Origin: Aquabacterium sp.
GTDB taxonomy: Bacteria > Pseudomonadota > Gammaproteobacteria > Burkholderiales > Burkholderiaceae_C
Assembly: GCA_023266355.1 (NCBI GenBank)
Contig: JAHFQM010000002.1
Location: 496,001-560,000, forward strand
Direction: 5' to 3'
DNA: 64,000 nucleotides
Below are positions 9,231 through 18,130 of this stretch, one piece after another. A model generated the notes under the pieces. It was not told where the DNA came from and did no database searches. It worked only from the letters and a program-made list of their open reading frames with translations. Position 1 is the first letter of the stretch. Each line of letters begins with the position of its first letter. A program made the translations under genes and the position numbers.

Positions 9231-9980
9231 ATGTCCATTGCCGCACAGCCTGACCCCACCCGCTTCGTCCTGATCGGCACCAGCCACCCCGGCAATGTGG
9301 GCGCCACCGCCCGCGCGATGAAGGTCATGGGCTTCTCCGAGCTGGTGCTGGTGCGCCCGCGTTTCGCCGACGTGCTGGTGCAAGAGGACACCGTGGCCAT
9401 GGCCAGCGGCGCCGCCGACATCCTGGTGCGCGCGCGCATCGTGAACACCGTGGCCGAAGCGCTGGATGGCGTCACCTACGCCATCGGCACGGCCATGACC
9501 CCGCGCGACTTCGGCCCGCCCACGATCACGCCGCGCGAAGGCTTGACCGCGCTGGCGGGCACCCATGCTGCGGCCGGACACAAGGTTGGTTTCGTGTTCG
9601 GCAGCGAACGCCACGGCATGGCCAACGAAGACGTGTACCGCTGCCACGCCGTCATCAGCATCCCCACCGATCCGGGCTATGGCTCGCTGAACCTCTCGCA
9701 GGCGGTGCAGGTGCTGGCCTATGAATGGCGCATGGCCCTCGGTGGCTTCCCGGTCACGGCCCGCACGCCGGATGCCGACCTGGCCGGTGGCGAGGCCGTG
9801 CAAGGCATGCTGACGCACCTGGAGCAAGCCCTCGTTCAGCTGGGTTTCCTCGATCCGGCCGCACCGAAAAAGCTCATGCCGCGCCTCAACCAGCTCTTCA
9901 ACCGCGCCGAGTTGCGCCAGGAAGACATCCACATCCTGCGCGGCATCGCGAAAGCCATCCTGGAGCGCACCCCGCGCTGA
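9231..9980 (+). CDS. trmJ: tRNA (cytidine/uridine-2'-O-)-methyltransferase TrmJ
   Basis: This SPOUT-class enzyme 2'-O-methylates position 32 of tRNAs using S-adenosylmethionine. The 249-residue protein has the N-terminal family motif SHPGNVGATARAMK and the trefoil-knot SAM-binding segments GFVFGSERHGM and YGSLNLSQAVQVLAYEW. A coiled C-terminal extension (LFNRAELRQEDIHILRGI) follows, as in E. coli TrmJ. The ATG at 9231 gives the family start; the frame stays open upstream but lacks homology there. It lies divergently from suhB and about 105 bp before cysE, an order seen in many betaproteobacteria. Confidence 0.95.
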   Translation: MSIAAQPDPTRFVLIGTSHPGNVGATARAMKVMGFSELVLVRPRFADVLVQEDTVAMASGAADILVRARIVNTVAEALDGVTYAIGTAMTPRDFGPPTITPREGLTALAGTHAAAGHKVGFVFGSERHGMANEDVYRCHAVISIPTDPGYGSLNLSQAVQVLAYEWRMALGGFPVTARTPDADLAGGEAVQGMLTHLEQALVQLGFLDPAAPKKLMPRLNQLFNRAELRQEDIHILRGIAKAILERTPR

Positions 9981-10085
9981 CCGTCGGGCTGCCACTGGGC
10001 GCGCACGCCAAGCCTGGCGCCGTCCCGGGTCTTTGCCTCAGGGCTACACTTCCCAGCCTTATTCGAAAAACGCACAAGCTCATTC

Positions 10086-10886
10086 ATGCTGTTTGCCCGC
10101 CTGCGCGAAGACATCGCCTGCATCCTGGAGCGTGACCCCGCCGCCCGCACGGCCTGGGAGGTCCTGACCTGCTACCCCGGTCTCCACGCCCTGGCCATGC
10201 ACCGCTGCGCGCACTGGTGCTGGACGCACGGGCTGAAGTGGCTGGGACGCTGGGTCTCGCACTGGTCGCGCTTTTTCACGGGCATCGAGATCCACCCCGG
10301 CGCCCAAGTCGGCCGGCGCGTCTTCATCGACCACGGCATGGGCGTGGTGGTGGGCGAAACCGCCGAGATCGGCGACGACTGCACCATCTACCAGGGCGTG
10401 ACCCTGGGCGGCACCTCGCTGTCCAAAGGCGCCAAGCGCCACCCCACGCTCGGCAAGGGCGTGATCGTGGGCGCCAACGCGCAGGTGCTGGGTGGCTTCA
10501 CCGTGGGCGATGGCGCGCGCGTGGGCTCCAACGCCGTCGTCACCAAACCCGTGCCGGCCAATGCCACGGCCGTGGGCAACCCGGCGCGCATCATCGTGGC
10601 CAAGGCCCAGGTGCTGGACCCCAAGCAGGCCGAGCGCGAGGCCCTGGCCGCGCGCATGGGTTTCTCCGCTTACGGCGTGACCGAGGGCGACGACCCGCTG
10701 TCGCAGGCCCTCAAAGGCTTGATCGACCACTCATCGGGCCACGAGCACCAGATCGCGCTGCTGTGGCAAGCGGTCGAGAAGCTCGCCGCCTGCGCGCAAA
10801 GCGAGCAGGGCCGCGACTGCATGCCCACCGACGCCCAGATCACCGAAGCCTTCAACGCCGACGAGCTCAACCGGCTGGTGAAGTGA
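10086..10886 (+). CDS. cysE: Serine O-acetyltransferase
   Basis: CysE makes O-acetyl-L-serine from serine and acetyl-CoA, the first step of cysteine synthesis. The 266-residue protein has an N-terminal helical domain followed by a left-handed beta-helix with hexapeptide repeats ([54 protein letters not shown]). The active-site signature region around HPTLGKGV and NPAR is intact. An extra C-terminal stretch of about 75 residues, from QAEREAL onward, may be a lineage-specific tail. The gene is in the trmJ-cysE order, and the DUF72 gene starts 21 bp later. Confidence 0.95.
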   Translation: MLFARLREDIACILERDPAARTAWEVLTCYPGLHALAMHRCAHWCWTHGLKWLGRWVSHWSRFFTGIEIHPGAQVGRRVFIDHGMGVVVGETAEIGDDCTIYQGVTLGGTSLSKGAKRHPTLGKGVIVGANAQVLGGFTVGDGARVGSNAVVTKPVPANATAVGNPARIIVAKAQVLDPKQAEREALAARMGFSAYGVTEGDDPLSQALKGLIDHSSGHEHQIALLWQAVEKLAACAQSEQGRDCMPTDAQITEAFNADELNRLVK

Positions 10887-10907
10887 GCTTGCGCGGGGCG
10901 GCCGAAC

Positions 10908-12005
10908 ATGCAAGATGACCTGTTCGGCGAGCCGCCCACACCACCCCTCACATCGCCCCTCACACCGCGGCAACAGGCCAAGGCAGCCTCCGCAGGGACA
11001 CCCGCACGGCCCTCTCGTCCCTCCCGGCCAGCCGCCCAGATCGCCGCAGCCCCCACGCTGCCCGAGCACGCCGACCTGGCTGCGCGCCTGCCTGCCCTGG
11101 TGCGCCTGGGCACATCGTCCTGGACCTACCCGGGCTGGCAGGGCCTGGTGTGGGCCGAGGAGCTCAGCGAACGCCGCTTGTCCAAAGACGGGCTGACCGC
11201 CTACAGCCGGCACCCTTTGCTGCGCACGGTCAGCGTCGACCGCTCGTTCTACCAGCCGCTCACCGTGGCCCAGTACGCCAGCCATGCGGCGCAGGTGCCC
11301 GATGATTTCCGCTTCATCGTCAAGGCGCCAGCCTCGGTCAGCGACGCCCTGATCCGCGATGACGCAGGCCGGGGCAAAGGTCACAACCCACTGTTCCTGG
11401 ACCCCGACCTGGCGCTGAGAGAATTCATCGAGCCCGCCATGCGGGGTCTGGGCCACAAGGTGGGTGCGCTGGTGTTCCAGATCAGCCCCCTGCCCCCGGA
11501 CTGGCTGCGCCAACCGCGGTCCTTGATGGCTCACCTGGCGCGCTTGCTCGACCAGATGCCCCGCATCCAGGACGCCATCCCGGGCGCCACCATCGCCGTG
11601 GAGTTGCGCGACCACGCCGTGCTCGGCCCAGACCTGGCCCAGGTGCTCCGCCAGAGCGGCCATGCTTACTGCCTGGGCCTGCACGCACGCATGCCGCCCA
11701 TCGAAGACCAGCTGCCCATGCTGCGCAGCCTGTGGCCCAGCCCGCTGGTGTGCCGCTGGAACCTGCACCGCAAGCACGGCGCGCAGGGCTACGAAACGGC
11801 GCGCACCCTGTATGCGCCCTTCGACCACATCCAGGACGCCGACCCGCAGACGCGGCACACCCTGGCGCGTGTCATCGTGGCCACGGCCCGGGCCGGCCTG
11901 TCGGCGCACGTGTCCATCAGCAACAAGGCCGAGGGCTGCGCGCCGCTGTCGGTGGCCGCGCTGGCGCAAGAGGTCGTCTCACAGTGGGAAGGTCGGAGGC
12001 CATGA
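10908..12005 (+). CDS. DUF72 domain-containing protein (YecE-like)
   Basis: The 365-residue product belongs to the DUF72/YecE family, a TIM-barrel-like fold of unknown biochemical role. Typical segments are VRLGTSSWTYPGWQGLVW near the N-terminus of the domain, FRFIVKAPASVSD, and the late AVELRDHAVLG. The first 60 residues are Pro/Ala/Thr-rich and probably disordered. It follows cysE by 21 bp on the same strand, so it may be co-transcribed with it. The functional link is unknown. Confidence 0.88.
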   Translation: MQDDLFGEPPTPPLTSPLTPRQQAKAASAGTPARPSRPSRPAAQIAAAPTLPEHADLAARLPALVRLGTSSWTYPGWQGLVWAEELSERRLSKDGLTAYSRHPLLRTVSVDRSFYQPLTVAQYASHAAQVPDDFRFIVKAPASVSDALIRDDAGRGKGHNPLFLDPDLALREFIEPAMRGLGHKVGALVFQISPLPPDWLRQPRSLMAHLARLLDQMPRIQDAIPGATIAVELRDHAVLGPDLAQVLRQSGHAYCLGLHARMPPIEDQLPMLRSLWPSPLVCRWNLHRKHGAQGYETARTLYAPFDHIQDADPQTRHTLARVIVATARAGLSAHVSISNKAEGCAPLSVAALAQEVVSQWEGRRP

Positions 12006-12048
12006 GCCACCACCACCCCACCCACCGCTTCGGTCGCGCCCCAGGACT

Positions 12049-12831
12049 TCAGGCCAGCAGGTAGCCGCCGTCCACGTTCAGGCAGGTGCCCGTGGTGTAG
12101 CTGGCCGCGTCCGACGCCAGGTACAGCACCGCGCCGGCCATCTCGGACGGCTCGGCCACGCGGTCCATCGGCACATGGGCCAGCACCGTCTTCATGATCA
12201 TGTCGTTGGAGGTCAGGGCCGCCGCGAACTTCGTGTCGGTGAAGCCCGGCAGGATGGCGTTGACGCGCACCTTCTGCGTCGCGCACTCCTTGGCGAAGGC
12301 GTGCGTCATCGAGATCACGGCCGCCTTGGTGATGGAGTAGATGCCCTGGGCCATGCCCGGGATCACGCCATTGACCGAAGCGATGTTGATGATCGAGCCG
12401 CCGCCCTGCTGGGCCATCACCTTCGCACCCCGCGCGCACATGAAGAAGTAGCCGCGAATGTTGACGTCCACGGTCTTCTGGAAGGCGCCCAGGTCGGTGT
12501 CGGTGATGTGACCGAAGTAGGGGTTGGTGGCGGCGTTGTTGACCAGGATGTCGAGGCGGCCGAACTGCTGCTCGATGGCGGCAAACGTCGCGTCGATCTG
12601 GTCGATCTCGCCGATGTGGCAGGCCAGCACCGAGGCCTTGCCGCCGGCTTCGCGGATGGAGGCGGCCACGGCCTCGCAGGGTTCGGCCTTGCGGCTGGAG
12701 ACGATGACATGGGCGCCATGGGCGGCCAGCAGGCGGGCGATGGCCTCGCCGATGCCACGGCTGGAGCCGGTGACAAGGGCGACCTTGCCGGTCAGGTCGA
12801 AGGTGTTGGCGAGCGGGTTGGGGTTCGTCAT
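12049..12831 (-). CDS. Short-chain dehydrogenase/reductase (SDR family oxidoreductase)
   Basis: This 260-residue classical SDR has the cofactor loop TGSSRGIGEA (residues 21-30), NNAA (98-101) and the catalytic triad Ser152, Tyr165 and Lys169 (YSITK). The substrate is unknown. It follows the phosphotransferase gene by 45 bp on the same strand. In related bacteria the same pair lies with acyl-CoA dehydrogenase genes of fatty-acid or branched-acid oxidation, so a hydroxyacyl substrate is a reasonable guess. No acyl-CoA dehydrogenase is visible here. Confidence 0.92.
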   Translation of the reverse strand: MTNPNPLANTFDLTGKVALVTGSSRGIGEAIARLLAAHGAHVIVSSRKAEPCEAVAASIREAGGKASVLACHIGEIDQIDATFAAIEQQFGRLDILVNNAATNPYFGHITDTDLGAFQKTVDVNIRGYFFMCARGAKVMAQQGGGSIINIASVNGVIPGMAQGIYSITKAAVISMTHAFAKECATQKVRVNAILPGFTDTKFAAALTSNDMIMKTVLAHVPMDRVAEPSEMAGAVLYLASDAASYTTGTCLNVDGGYLLA

Positions 12832-12876
12832 GGCGATCAGAGGTTCAGAGGGTTCAGGGTGAGCTCAGCGTCCAGG

Positions 12877-13962
12877 TCACAGGCTGGATTGGGCGATGAT
12901 GCCCAGGCAGCGCTGCTCCAGGTAGCAAGCAAACGGGCCGAACTGCGCGAAGGCCGGGTTGCGTGCGTTGCCTTCCTTGAAGCGCTTGTAGATCTGCTGC
13001 GCGATGCCGGCCAGGCGGAACAGGCCATACACCGTGTAGAAGTCGAAATTGGCCACGCTGAAGCCGGTTTTCTCGGCGTAGTAGCGCACCACCTCGTCGC
13101 GGGTCAGCATGCCCGGCGCGTTGGTGGGCTGGCGGCGCGAGCCCTTCATGAACGGGTCATCGTCGGCTTGCACCCAATAAGCCAGGGCACTGCCCAGGTC
13201 CATCAGGGGGTCGCCCAGCGTGGCCATTTCCCAGTCCAGCACGCCGATGATCTTCAGCGGGTCGTTCACGTCCAGCACGACGTTGTCGAAGCGGAAATCG
13301 TTGTGGATGAGGCGGATGGCCACTTCCTGCTGGGGCTGCTTCGCGGCCAGCCAGGCCATGACGGCTTCGAAATCGCCCACGTCGTCGGTGCGGGCGGCGC
13401 GGAAGCGTTTGGTCCAGCCCTCGACCTGGCGCGCCACATAGCCCTCGCCCTTGCCCAGGGTGTCCAGGCCGGCCTGGGTCGGGTCCAGTTGGTGCAACTG
13501 GATGAGCGCGTCCAGCACGTTCAGGCAGAGCTGGCGCGTCTTGGCCTGGTCCAGGCCCAGTTCAGGCGACAGGTTCTGGCGCGGGATGTTGCCCACCAGG
13601 CGCTCCATCACGTAGAACGGTGCGCCAATGACTTCGGCGTCCTCGCAGATGGCGTGGATGACCGGCACCTGCGGGTAGACCGGCTTGAGCTTTTGCATGA
13701 TGACCGCCTCGCGCACCACGTCGTGGGCCGACTTGGCGATGTGGCCGAACGGTGGGCGGCGCAGGATCAGGTCCACGTTGGCGTAACGCAGCAGGTAGGT
13801 CAGGTTGGAGGCCCCGCCGGGAAACTGTTGCAGTTCGGGCGTGCCTTCCAAGGCGAGGCCCTTGGATTGCAGGTAGGCCGTGACCTTGGCCACGTCCACT
13901 TCTTCACCGGCACGGACTTGCCCGGCCTGGTCCACCAGGGTGTTGTTGCTGCTGTCGCTCAT
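12877..13962 (-). CDS. Phosphotransferase family protein (ACAD10/11-like aminoglycoside-phosphotransferase fold)
   Basis: The 361-residue protein has the kinase-like fold of the APH/ACAD10-11 group, with catalytic loop HNDFRFDNVV and metal site VLDWEMATLGDP. The N-terminal part contains the nucleotide-binding strands (FPGGASNLTYLLR, DLILRRPP). Mammalian ACAD11 links such a kinase domain to an acyl-CoA dehydrogenase and acts on 4-hydroxy fatty acyl-CoAs; here the kinase is a separate gene next to an SDR. The ATG at 13962 is chosen because GAGGAG lies eight bases upstream. Another ATG ten codons earlier lacks such a site. Confidence 0.9.
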   Translation of the reverse strand: MSDSSNNTLVDQAGQVRAGEEVDVAKVTAYLQSKGLALEGTPELQQFPGGASNLTYLLRYANVDLILRRPPFGHIAKSAHDVVREAVIMQKLKPVYPQVPVIHAICEDAEVIGAPFYVMERLVGNIPRQNLSPELGLDQAKTRQLCLNVLDALIQLHQLDPTQAGLDTLGKGEGYVARQVEGWTKRFRAARTDDVGDFEAVMAWLAAKQPQQEVAIRLIHNDFRFDNVVLDVNDPLKIIGVLDWEMATLGDPLMDLGSALAYWVQADDDPFMKGSRRQPTNAPGMLTRDEVVRYYAEKTGFSVANFDFYTVYGLFRLAGIAQQIYKRFKEGNARNPAFAQFGPFACYLEQRCLGIIAQSSL

Positions 13963-14143
13963 TCGCTGCGTCTCCTCGGCGACCGCCCCCATCGGGCACG
14001 CGGGTGCGCCGACAAAACACGGTCAATGTGTGAATCGAAGCAGTGTAGGAAGCCAGCAGTGATGAATCAAATGAATTGTTTGAATCCGCACCCATTCGTT
14101 GCACGGATGACCTGACGCCGCCTGCAGGGCGCGTCGGCTGCCG

Positions 14144-14809
14144 TCAACCCTGGGTCGGGCGTTGCGCCGACTTCGGCCGGAAGGCCGCGCACACCTCGGG
14201 CACCGCCTCGATGTACGGCCCGCCCATGAGGTCGATGCAGTACGGCACCGCGGCAAAAATGCCCGGCACCACCGACTTGCCCTCGGCATCGCGCAGGCCT
14301 TCCAGCGTTTCGGCGATGGATTTGGGCTGCCCCGGCAAGTTGAGGATGAGCGCCCTGCCCCGGATCACGGCCGTCTGCCGCGACAAAATGGCCGTGGGCA
14401 CGAAGCGCAGGCTGATCTGGCGCATCTGCTCGCCAAAACCCGGCATCTCCTTGTCGGCCACATCCAGCGTGGCTTCGGGCGTGACGTCACGCGGCGCTGG
14501 GCCGGTGCCGCCGGTGGTCAGCACGAGGTCGCAGGCCTCGGCATCGACCAGCTCGCGCAGGGTCTGGGCGATCAGGGCGCGTTCGTCGGCGATCAGGCGT
14601 GGCACCCAGGTGATGGGGTTGCGCACGGCGCGGCCCAGCCAGTCTTGCAGCGCAGGCAGGCCCTTGTCTTCGTAGACGCCCGTGCTGGCGCGGTCGCTGA
14701 CGGACACCACGCCGATGCGGACAGGGTCCAGCGCCACGTGGGTGCCGGTGTGCGCATGGACGGGAGCGCTGACGGGAGCACCGATGGGAACGCTGTTCGG
14801 CGTGCTCAC
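14144..14809 (-). CDS. mogA: Molybdopterin adenylyltransferase (MogA/MoaB family)
   Basis: MogA adenylylates molybdopterin before molybdenum insertion in cofactor synthesis. The 221-residue protein carries the family signature LTTGGTGPAPRDVTPEA and the later LPGQPKSIAETLEGL. About 30 N-terminal residues precede the conserved IGVVSVSDRAS. The start is a GTG that overlaps the TGA of darP (GTGA at 14806-14809), indicating translational coupling. The cofactor product would serve the nitrate reductase encoded at 37041-39893. Confidence 0.9.
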   Translation of the reverse strand: MSTPNSVPIGAPVSAPVHAHTGTHVALDPVRIGVVSVSDRASTGVYEDKGLPALQDWLGRAVRNPITWVPRLIADERALIAQTLRELVDAEACDLVLTTGGTGPAPRDVTPEATLDVADKEMPGFGEQMRQISLRFVPTAILSRQTAVIRGRALILNLPGQPKSIAETLEGLRDAEGKSVVPGIFAAVPYCIDLMGGPYIEAVPEVCAAFRPKSAQRPTQG

Positions 14810-15423
14810 GCGCCGTCCCCGCTGTGCTCGCCTCCAGAGGCCGGCACATCGCCGTCGCTCGCCTGGGCCTCGTGCGCCTCCATGGCCTGCTTGATGTACT
14901 GGAACAGCTCGCGGTAAGCCCGGCCGCTGCGCTTTTCAGGCACCTCGGCCGCGTCCTTGCGGGCGCTGCGCACCAGGGCACGCAGTTGCTGCAGGTCGGC
15001 GCCGGGGAACGCTTCGGCCCAGCGGGTCAGCACGTCCTTGTCGTCAGAGAGCAACTCCACGCGCCAGCGCTCGGCCTGGTGCAGCGCCAGCGCATTGCGG
15101 GCATGGCCCATCTGGAACTGGGCCGCCGCTTCACGCAGGGGCTCGGCGTCCACCTCGCGCATCACCTTGCCGATGAATTGCAGCTGGCGGCGCTTGCCTT
15201 CGAAGGACTTGGTCTTCTTGTAGGCGTCCAGGGCGTCGCGCAGGCGCTCGGGCATGCCGATGTCGTCAAGGCGGTTGTCGGGCATCTCCAGCAGCTGTTT
15301 GCCCAGGGCTTGCAGCTCGTGGCTCTCGCGCTTGAGCGCACTTTTGCTGGGGCGGCTGTAGCCGCCTGCGGAGCCGCCGAAGTCTTCGTCGGCGTCGTCG
15401 GGGTCAAATTGGTTCGGATTCAT
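14806..15423 (-). CDS. darP: Ribosome biogenesis factor DarP/YjgA (DUF615)
   Basis: The 205-residue product matches the DUF615/YjgA family, which assists late assembly of the 50S subunit. Recognisable segments are SKSALKRESHELQALGK, LQFIGKVMREVD and a helical, charged C-terminal part with ending AYRELFQYIKQAMEA. It is divergent from pmbA with 74 bp between the starts. The yjgA-pmbA head-to-head arrangement is widely conserved in proteobacteria, which supports both calls. Confidence 0.92.
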   Translation of the reverse strand: MNPNQFDPDDADEDFGGSAGGYSRPSKSALKRESHELQALGKQLLEMPDNRLDDIGMPERLRDALDAYKKTKSFEGKRRQLQFIGKVMREVDAEPLREAAAQFQMGHARNALALHQAERWRVELLSDDKDVLTRWAEAFPGADLQQLRALVRSARKDAAEVPEKRSGRAYRELFQYIKQAMEAHEAQASDGDVPASGGEHSGDGA

Positions 15424-15497
15424 GTCATCGCTATGATACGGGTGGCCCGCGCTTGCGGGTCGTTGTCCATCACCCAGACGCCTCCAGGCGCTCCTCC

Positions 15498-16901
15498 ATG
15501 CCCAAGTCCAAAGCAGCCAAAGCCACCCACGCAGCGCCCTCGACCGGCTTCGCCTACAGCCGCGAACAGTTCCAGCAGATCATCGACGACACGCTGGGCA
15601 TGGCCCGCACGCTGGGTGCTTCGGATGCAGCGGCCGAAGTCTCCGAAGGCGCGGGCCTGTCGGTCTCTGTGCGCAAGGGCAAGCTGGAAAACGTCGAGCG
15701 CAACCGCGACAAAACGGTGGGCATCACCGTGTACCTGGGCCAGCGCCGCGGCAACGCGACCACCTCGGACTTCTCCCGCGAGGCGCTGCAGCGCACCGTG
15801 CAGGCTGCCTACGACATCGCCCGCCACACGGCCGAGGACCCCGCCGCCGGCCTGCCCGATGCCGATGACCTCGCCCTGGGCAAGGCCGCCCGCCGCGACC
15901 TCGACCTCTTCCACCCGTGGGCCATCGATGCCGAAGGCGCTGCCGAGATCGCCCACCGCTGCGAAGACGCGGCCATGGGCGTGGATGCACGCATCACCAA
16001 CTCCGAAGGCGCTGGCGTGTCGGCCCAGCAATCGCACTTCTGGGCGGCCAACAGCCGTGGCTTCCAGGGCGGCTATGCCAGCTCGCGCCACTCGCTGTCG
16101 GTCTCCCCGATCGCTGGTCGCGGCCGCGACATGCAGCGCGACTTCTGGTACACCTCCGAGCGCGATGCCCGTGACATGGCCAAAGCCGAGGTCGTGGGTC
16201 GCTACGCGGCCGAACGCGCGCTGGCCCGCCTGAAAGCCCGCCGCATCCCCACCTGCGAAGCGCCGGTGCTGTTCGAAAACACCCTGGCCGCCGGCCTGCT
16301 GGGCGCCTACGTGCAAGCCACCAGTGGCGGTGCGCTGTACCGCCGCGCCACCTTCCTGCTCGACAGCCTGGGCCAGCCCATCTTCCCCAAGCACATCGAC
16401 ATCGCCGAAGACCCGCACATCCTCAAGGGCAAGGGCAGCGCCCCCTTCGACGACGAAGGCGTGCTGACGCGCAAGCGCAAGATCGTCAAGAACGGTGTGG
16501 TGCAAACCTATTTCCTGTCCAGCTACTCGGCACGCAAGCTGGGCCTGAAGACCACAGGCCACGCTGGCGGCTCGCAGAACCTGGTGCTGACGCACAAGAA
16601 AACCGACAAGAAAGACAACCTCAAGGCCATGCTCAAAAAGCTGGGCACCGGCTTGTTCGTGACCGAGCTCATGGGCCAGGGCGTCAACTACGTCACGGGC
16701 GACTACTCCCGCGGTGCGGCCGGCTACTGGGTCGAAAACGGCGTCATCCAGTACCCGGTGCAGGAAATCACCATCGCTGGTCACCTCGGCGAGATGTTCC
16801 AGCAGATCGTGGCCGTGGGCGCCGACGCCTACACCTACGGCAGCAAGACCATCGGCTCGGTGCTCATCGAAAAGATGAAGATTGCCGGCCAGGGCAGCTG
16901 A
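15498..16901 (+). CDS. pmbA: Metalloprotease PmbA (TldE), partner of TldD
   Basis: PmbA/TldE forms a heterodimeric metalloprotease with TldD, used in maturation of microcin B17 and breakdown of unfolded peptides such as CcdA. The 467-residue protein has the family segments SVRKGKLENVERNRDKTVG, the central FWYTSERDARDM region and the C-terminal GQGVNYVTGDYSRGAAGYWV. The zinc site is in TldD, which is not in the window. The ATG at 15498 is chosen because the frame upstream of it has no family match. It is divergent from darP. Confidence 0.95.
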   Translation: MPKSKAAKATHAAPSTGFAYSREQFQQIIDDTLGMARTLGASDAAAEVSEGAGLSVSVRKGKLENVERNRDKTVGITVYLGQRRGNATTSDFSREALQRTVQAAYDIARHTAEDPAAGLPDADDLALGKAARRDLDLFHPWAIDAEGAAEIAHRCEDAAMGVDARITNSEGAGVSAQQSHFWAANSRGFQGGYASSRHSLSVSPIAGRGRDMQRDFWYTSERDARDMAKAEVVGRYAAERALARLKARRIPTCEAPVLFENTLAAGLLGAYVQATSGGALYRRATFLLDSLGQPIFPKHIDIAEDPHILKGKGSAPFDDEGVLTRKRKIVKNGVVQTYFLSSYSARKLGLKTTGHAGGSQNLVLTHKKTDKKDNLKAMLKKLGTGLFVTELMGQGVNYVTGDYSRGAAGYWVENGVIQYPVQEITIAGHLGEMFQQIVAVGADAYTYGSKTIGSVLIEKMKIAGQGS

Positions 16902-17011
16902 TCGGCCTCAGCCGCACCACATCCGCGGGTAAGCCCTGTCCAGATGGGCCGCTGACAGACGCGCGGCGCTCCTAGAATTTTCGGGAGTCACAACCCGAGG
17001 AGACCCCCGCC

Positions 17012-18094
17012 ATGCAACGTCGTGCCTTCATCAACCATGCCGGCCTCGCCGGCGTGCTGGCCGCAGGAGCCGCCCCCGCCATCGTCCACGCGCAAACGCA
17101 ATTGCGCTGGCGCCTGGCCTCCAGCTTCCCCAAATCGCTGGACACCATCTTCGGCGCGGCCGACGTCTTCGCCAAGAAGGTCGGCGAGATGTCAGGCGGC
17201 AAGTTCCAGATCTCGGTGCATGCTGGCGGCGAGCTGATGCCTGCCTTCGGCGTGGTGGACGGCGTGCAAAACGGCACCGTCGAGATGGCCCACACGGCGC
17301 CCTACTACTTCGTCGGCAAGGACGAAACCTTCGCCATCGGTTGCGCCATCCCCTTCGGCATGAACTCCCGCCAGATGTCGGCGTGGATGTACGAGGGCAA
17401 TGGCCTCAAGCTGATGCGCGAGTTCTACGCCAAGTACAACATCATCAACTTCCCCGGCGGCAACACGGGCGCGCAAATGGGCGGCTGGTACCGCAAGCCC
17501 ATCAAGTCCCTGGCCGACATGAAGGGCCTGAAGATGCGCGTGGCAGGCTTTGCAGGCCGCGTCATGGAGCGCATGGGCGTGGTGCCGCAGAACCTGCCCG
17601 GTGGCGAGATCTACCAGGCGCTGGAAAAAGGCATCATCGATGCCGCCGAGTGGGTGGGCCCCTACGACGACCAGAAGCTGGGCTTCTACAAGGTCGCGCC
17701 CCACTACCACTTCCCCGGCTGGTGGGAGGGTGGCCCGCAGCTGGACTTCTTCATCAACCAGAAGGCGTACGACAGCCTGCCGGCCGAGTACAAAGCCATG
17801 GTGGAGACCGCTGCCTCGCACGCCCACGTCGAAATGCAGGCCCGCTATGACGCCCGCAACCCGCTGGCGCTCAAACAACTGGTGGCCGCGAAGACCGAGC
17901 TGGTGCAATTCCCCAAGCCCGTGCTGGACGCCGCCTTCAAGCACGCCATGGACATCTACAGCGAGCTCAACGAGAAGAACCCGGCCTGGCGCAAGGTGTA
18001 CGCGGACTACGCCAAGTTCCGCGCCGACCAGAACCTGTGGTTCCGCTTCACCGAGGCCACGTTCGACCGCTACATGCAGTCCGCGAAACTCTGA
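17012..18094 (+). CDS. TRAP transporter solute-binding protein, DctP family (TakP-like)
   Basis: This 360-residue periplasmic binding protein starts with an RRAF twin-arginine-like signal ending near AIVHAQ (about residue 28). The mature part has the TRAP signature regions: QISVHAGGELMPAFGVVDGV, the LKMRVAGFAGRVM segment with the arginine that usually binds a carboxylate, and AAEWVGPYDDQKLGFYKVA. The last segment and FPGWWEGGPQLDFFINQ resemble the TakP subgroup, which binds 2-oxo acids or lactate. GAGGAG precedes the ATG. The matching permease genes dctQM lie about 3 kb away on the opposite strand, and a sensor kinase gene starts 36 bp downstream. Confidence 0.93.
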   Translation: MQRRAFINHAGLAGVLAAGAAPAIVHAQTQLRWRLASSFPKSLDTIFGAADVFAKKVGEMSGGKFQISVHAGGELMPAFGVVDGVQNGTVEMAHTAPYYFVGKDETFAIGCAIPFGMNSRQMSAWMYEGNGLKLMREFYAKYNIINFPGGNTGAQMGGWYRKPIKSLADMKGLKMRVAGFAGRVMERMGVVPQNLPGGEIYQALEKGIIDAAEWVGPYDDQKLGFYKVAPHYHFPGWWEGGPQLDFFINQKAYDSLPAEYKAMVETAASHAHVEMQARYDARNPLALKQLVAAKTELVQFPKPVLDAAFKHAMDIYSELNEKNPAWRKVYADYAKFRADQNLWFRFTEATFDRYMQSAKL

Positions 18095-18130
18095 GCCACC
18101 CCACCCACTCAGGCCCCATCGGGCCTGACC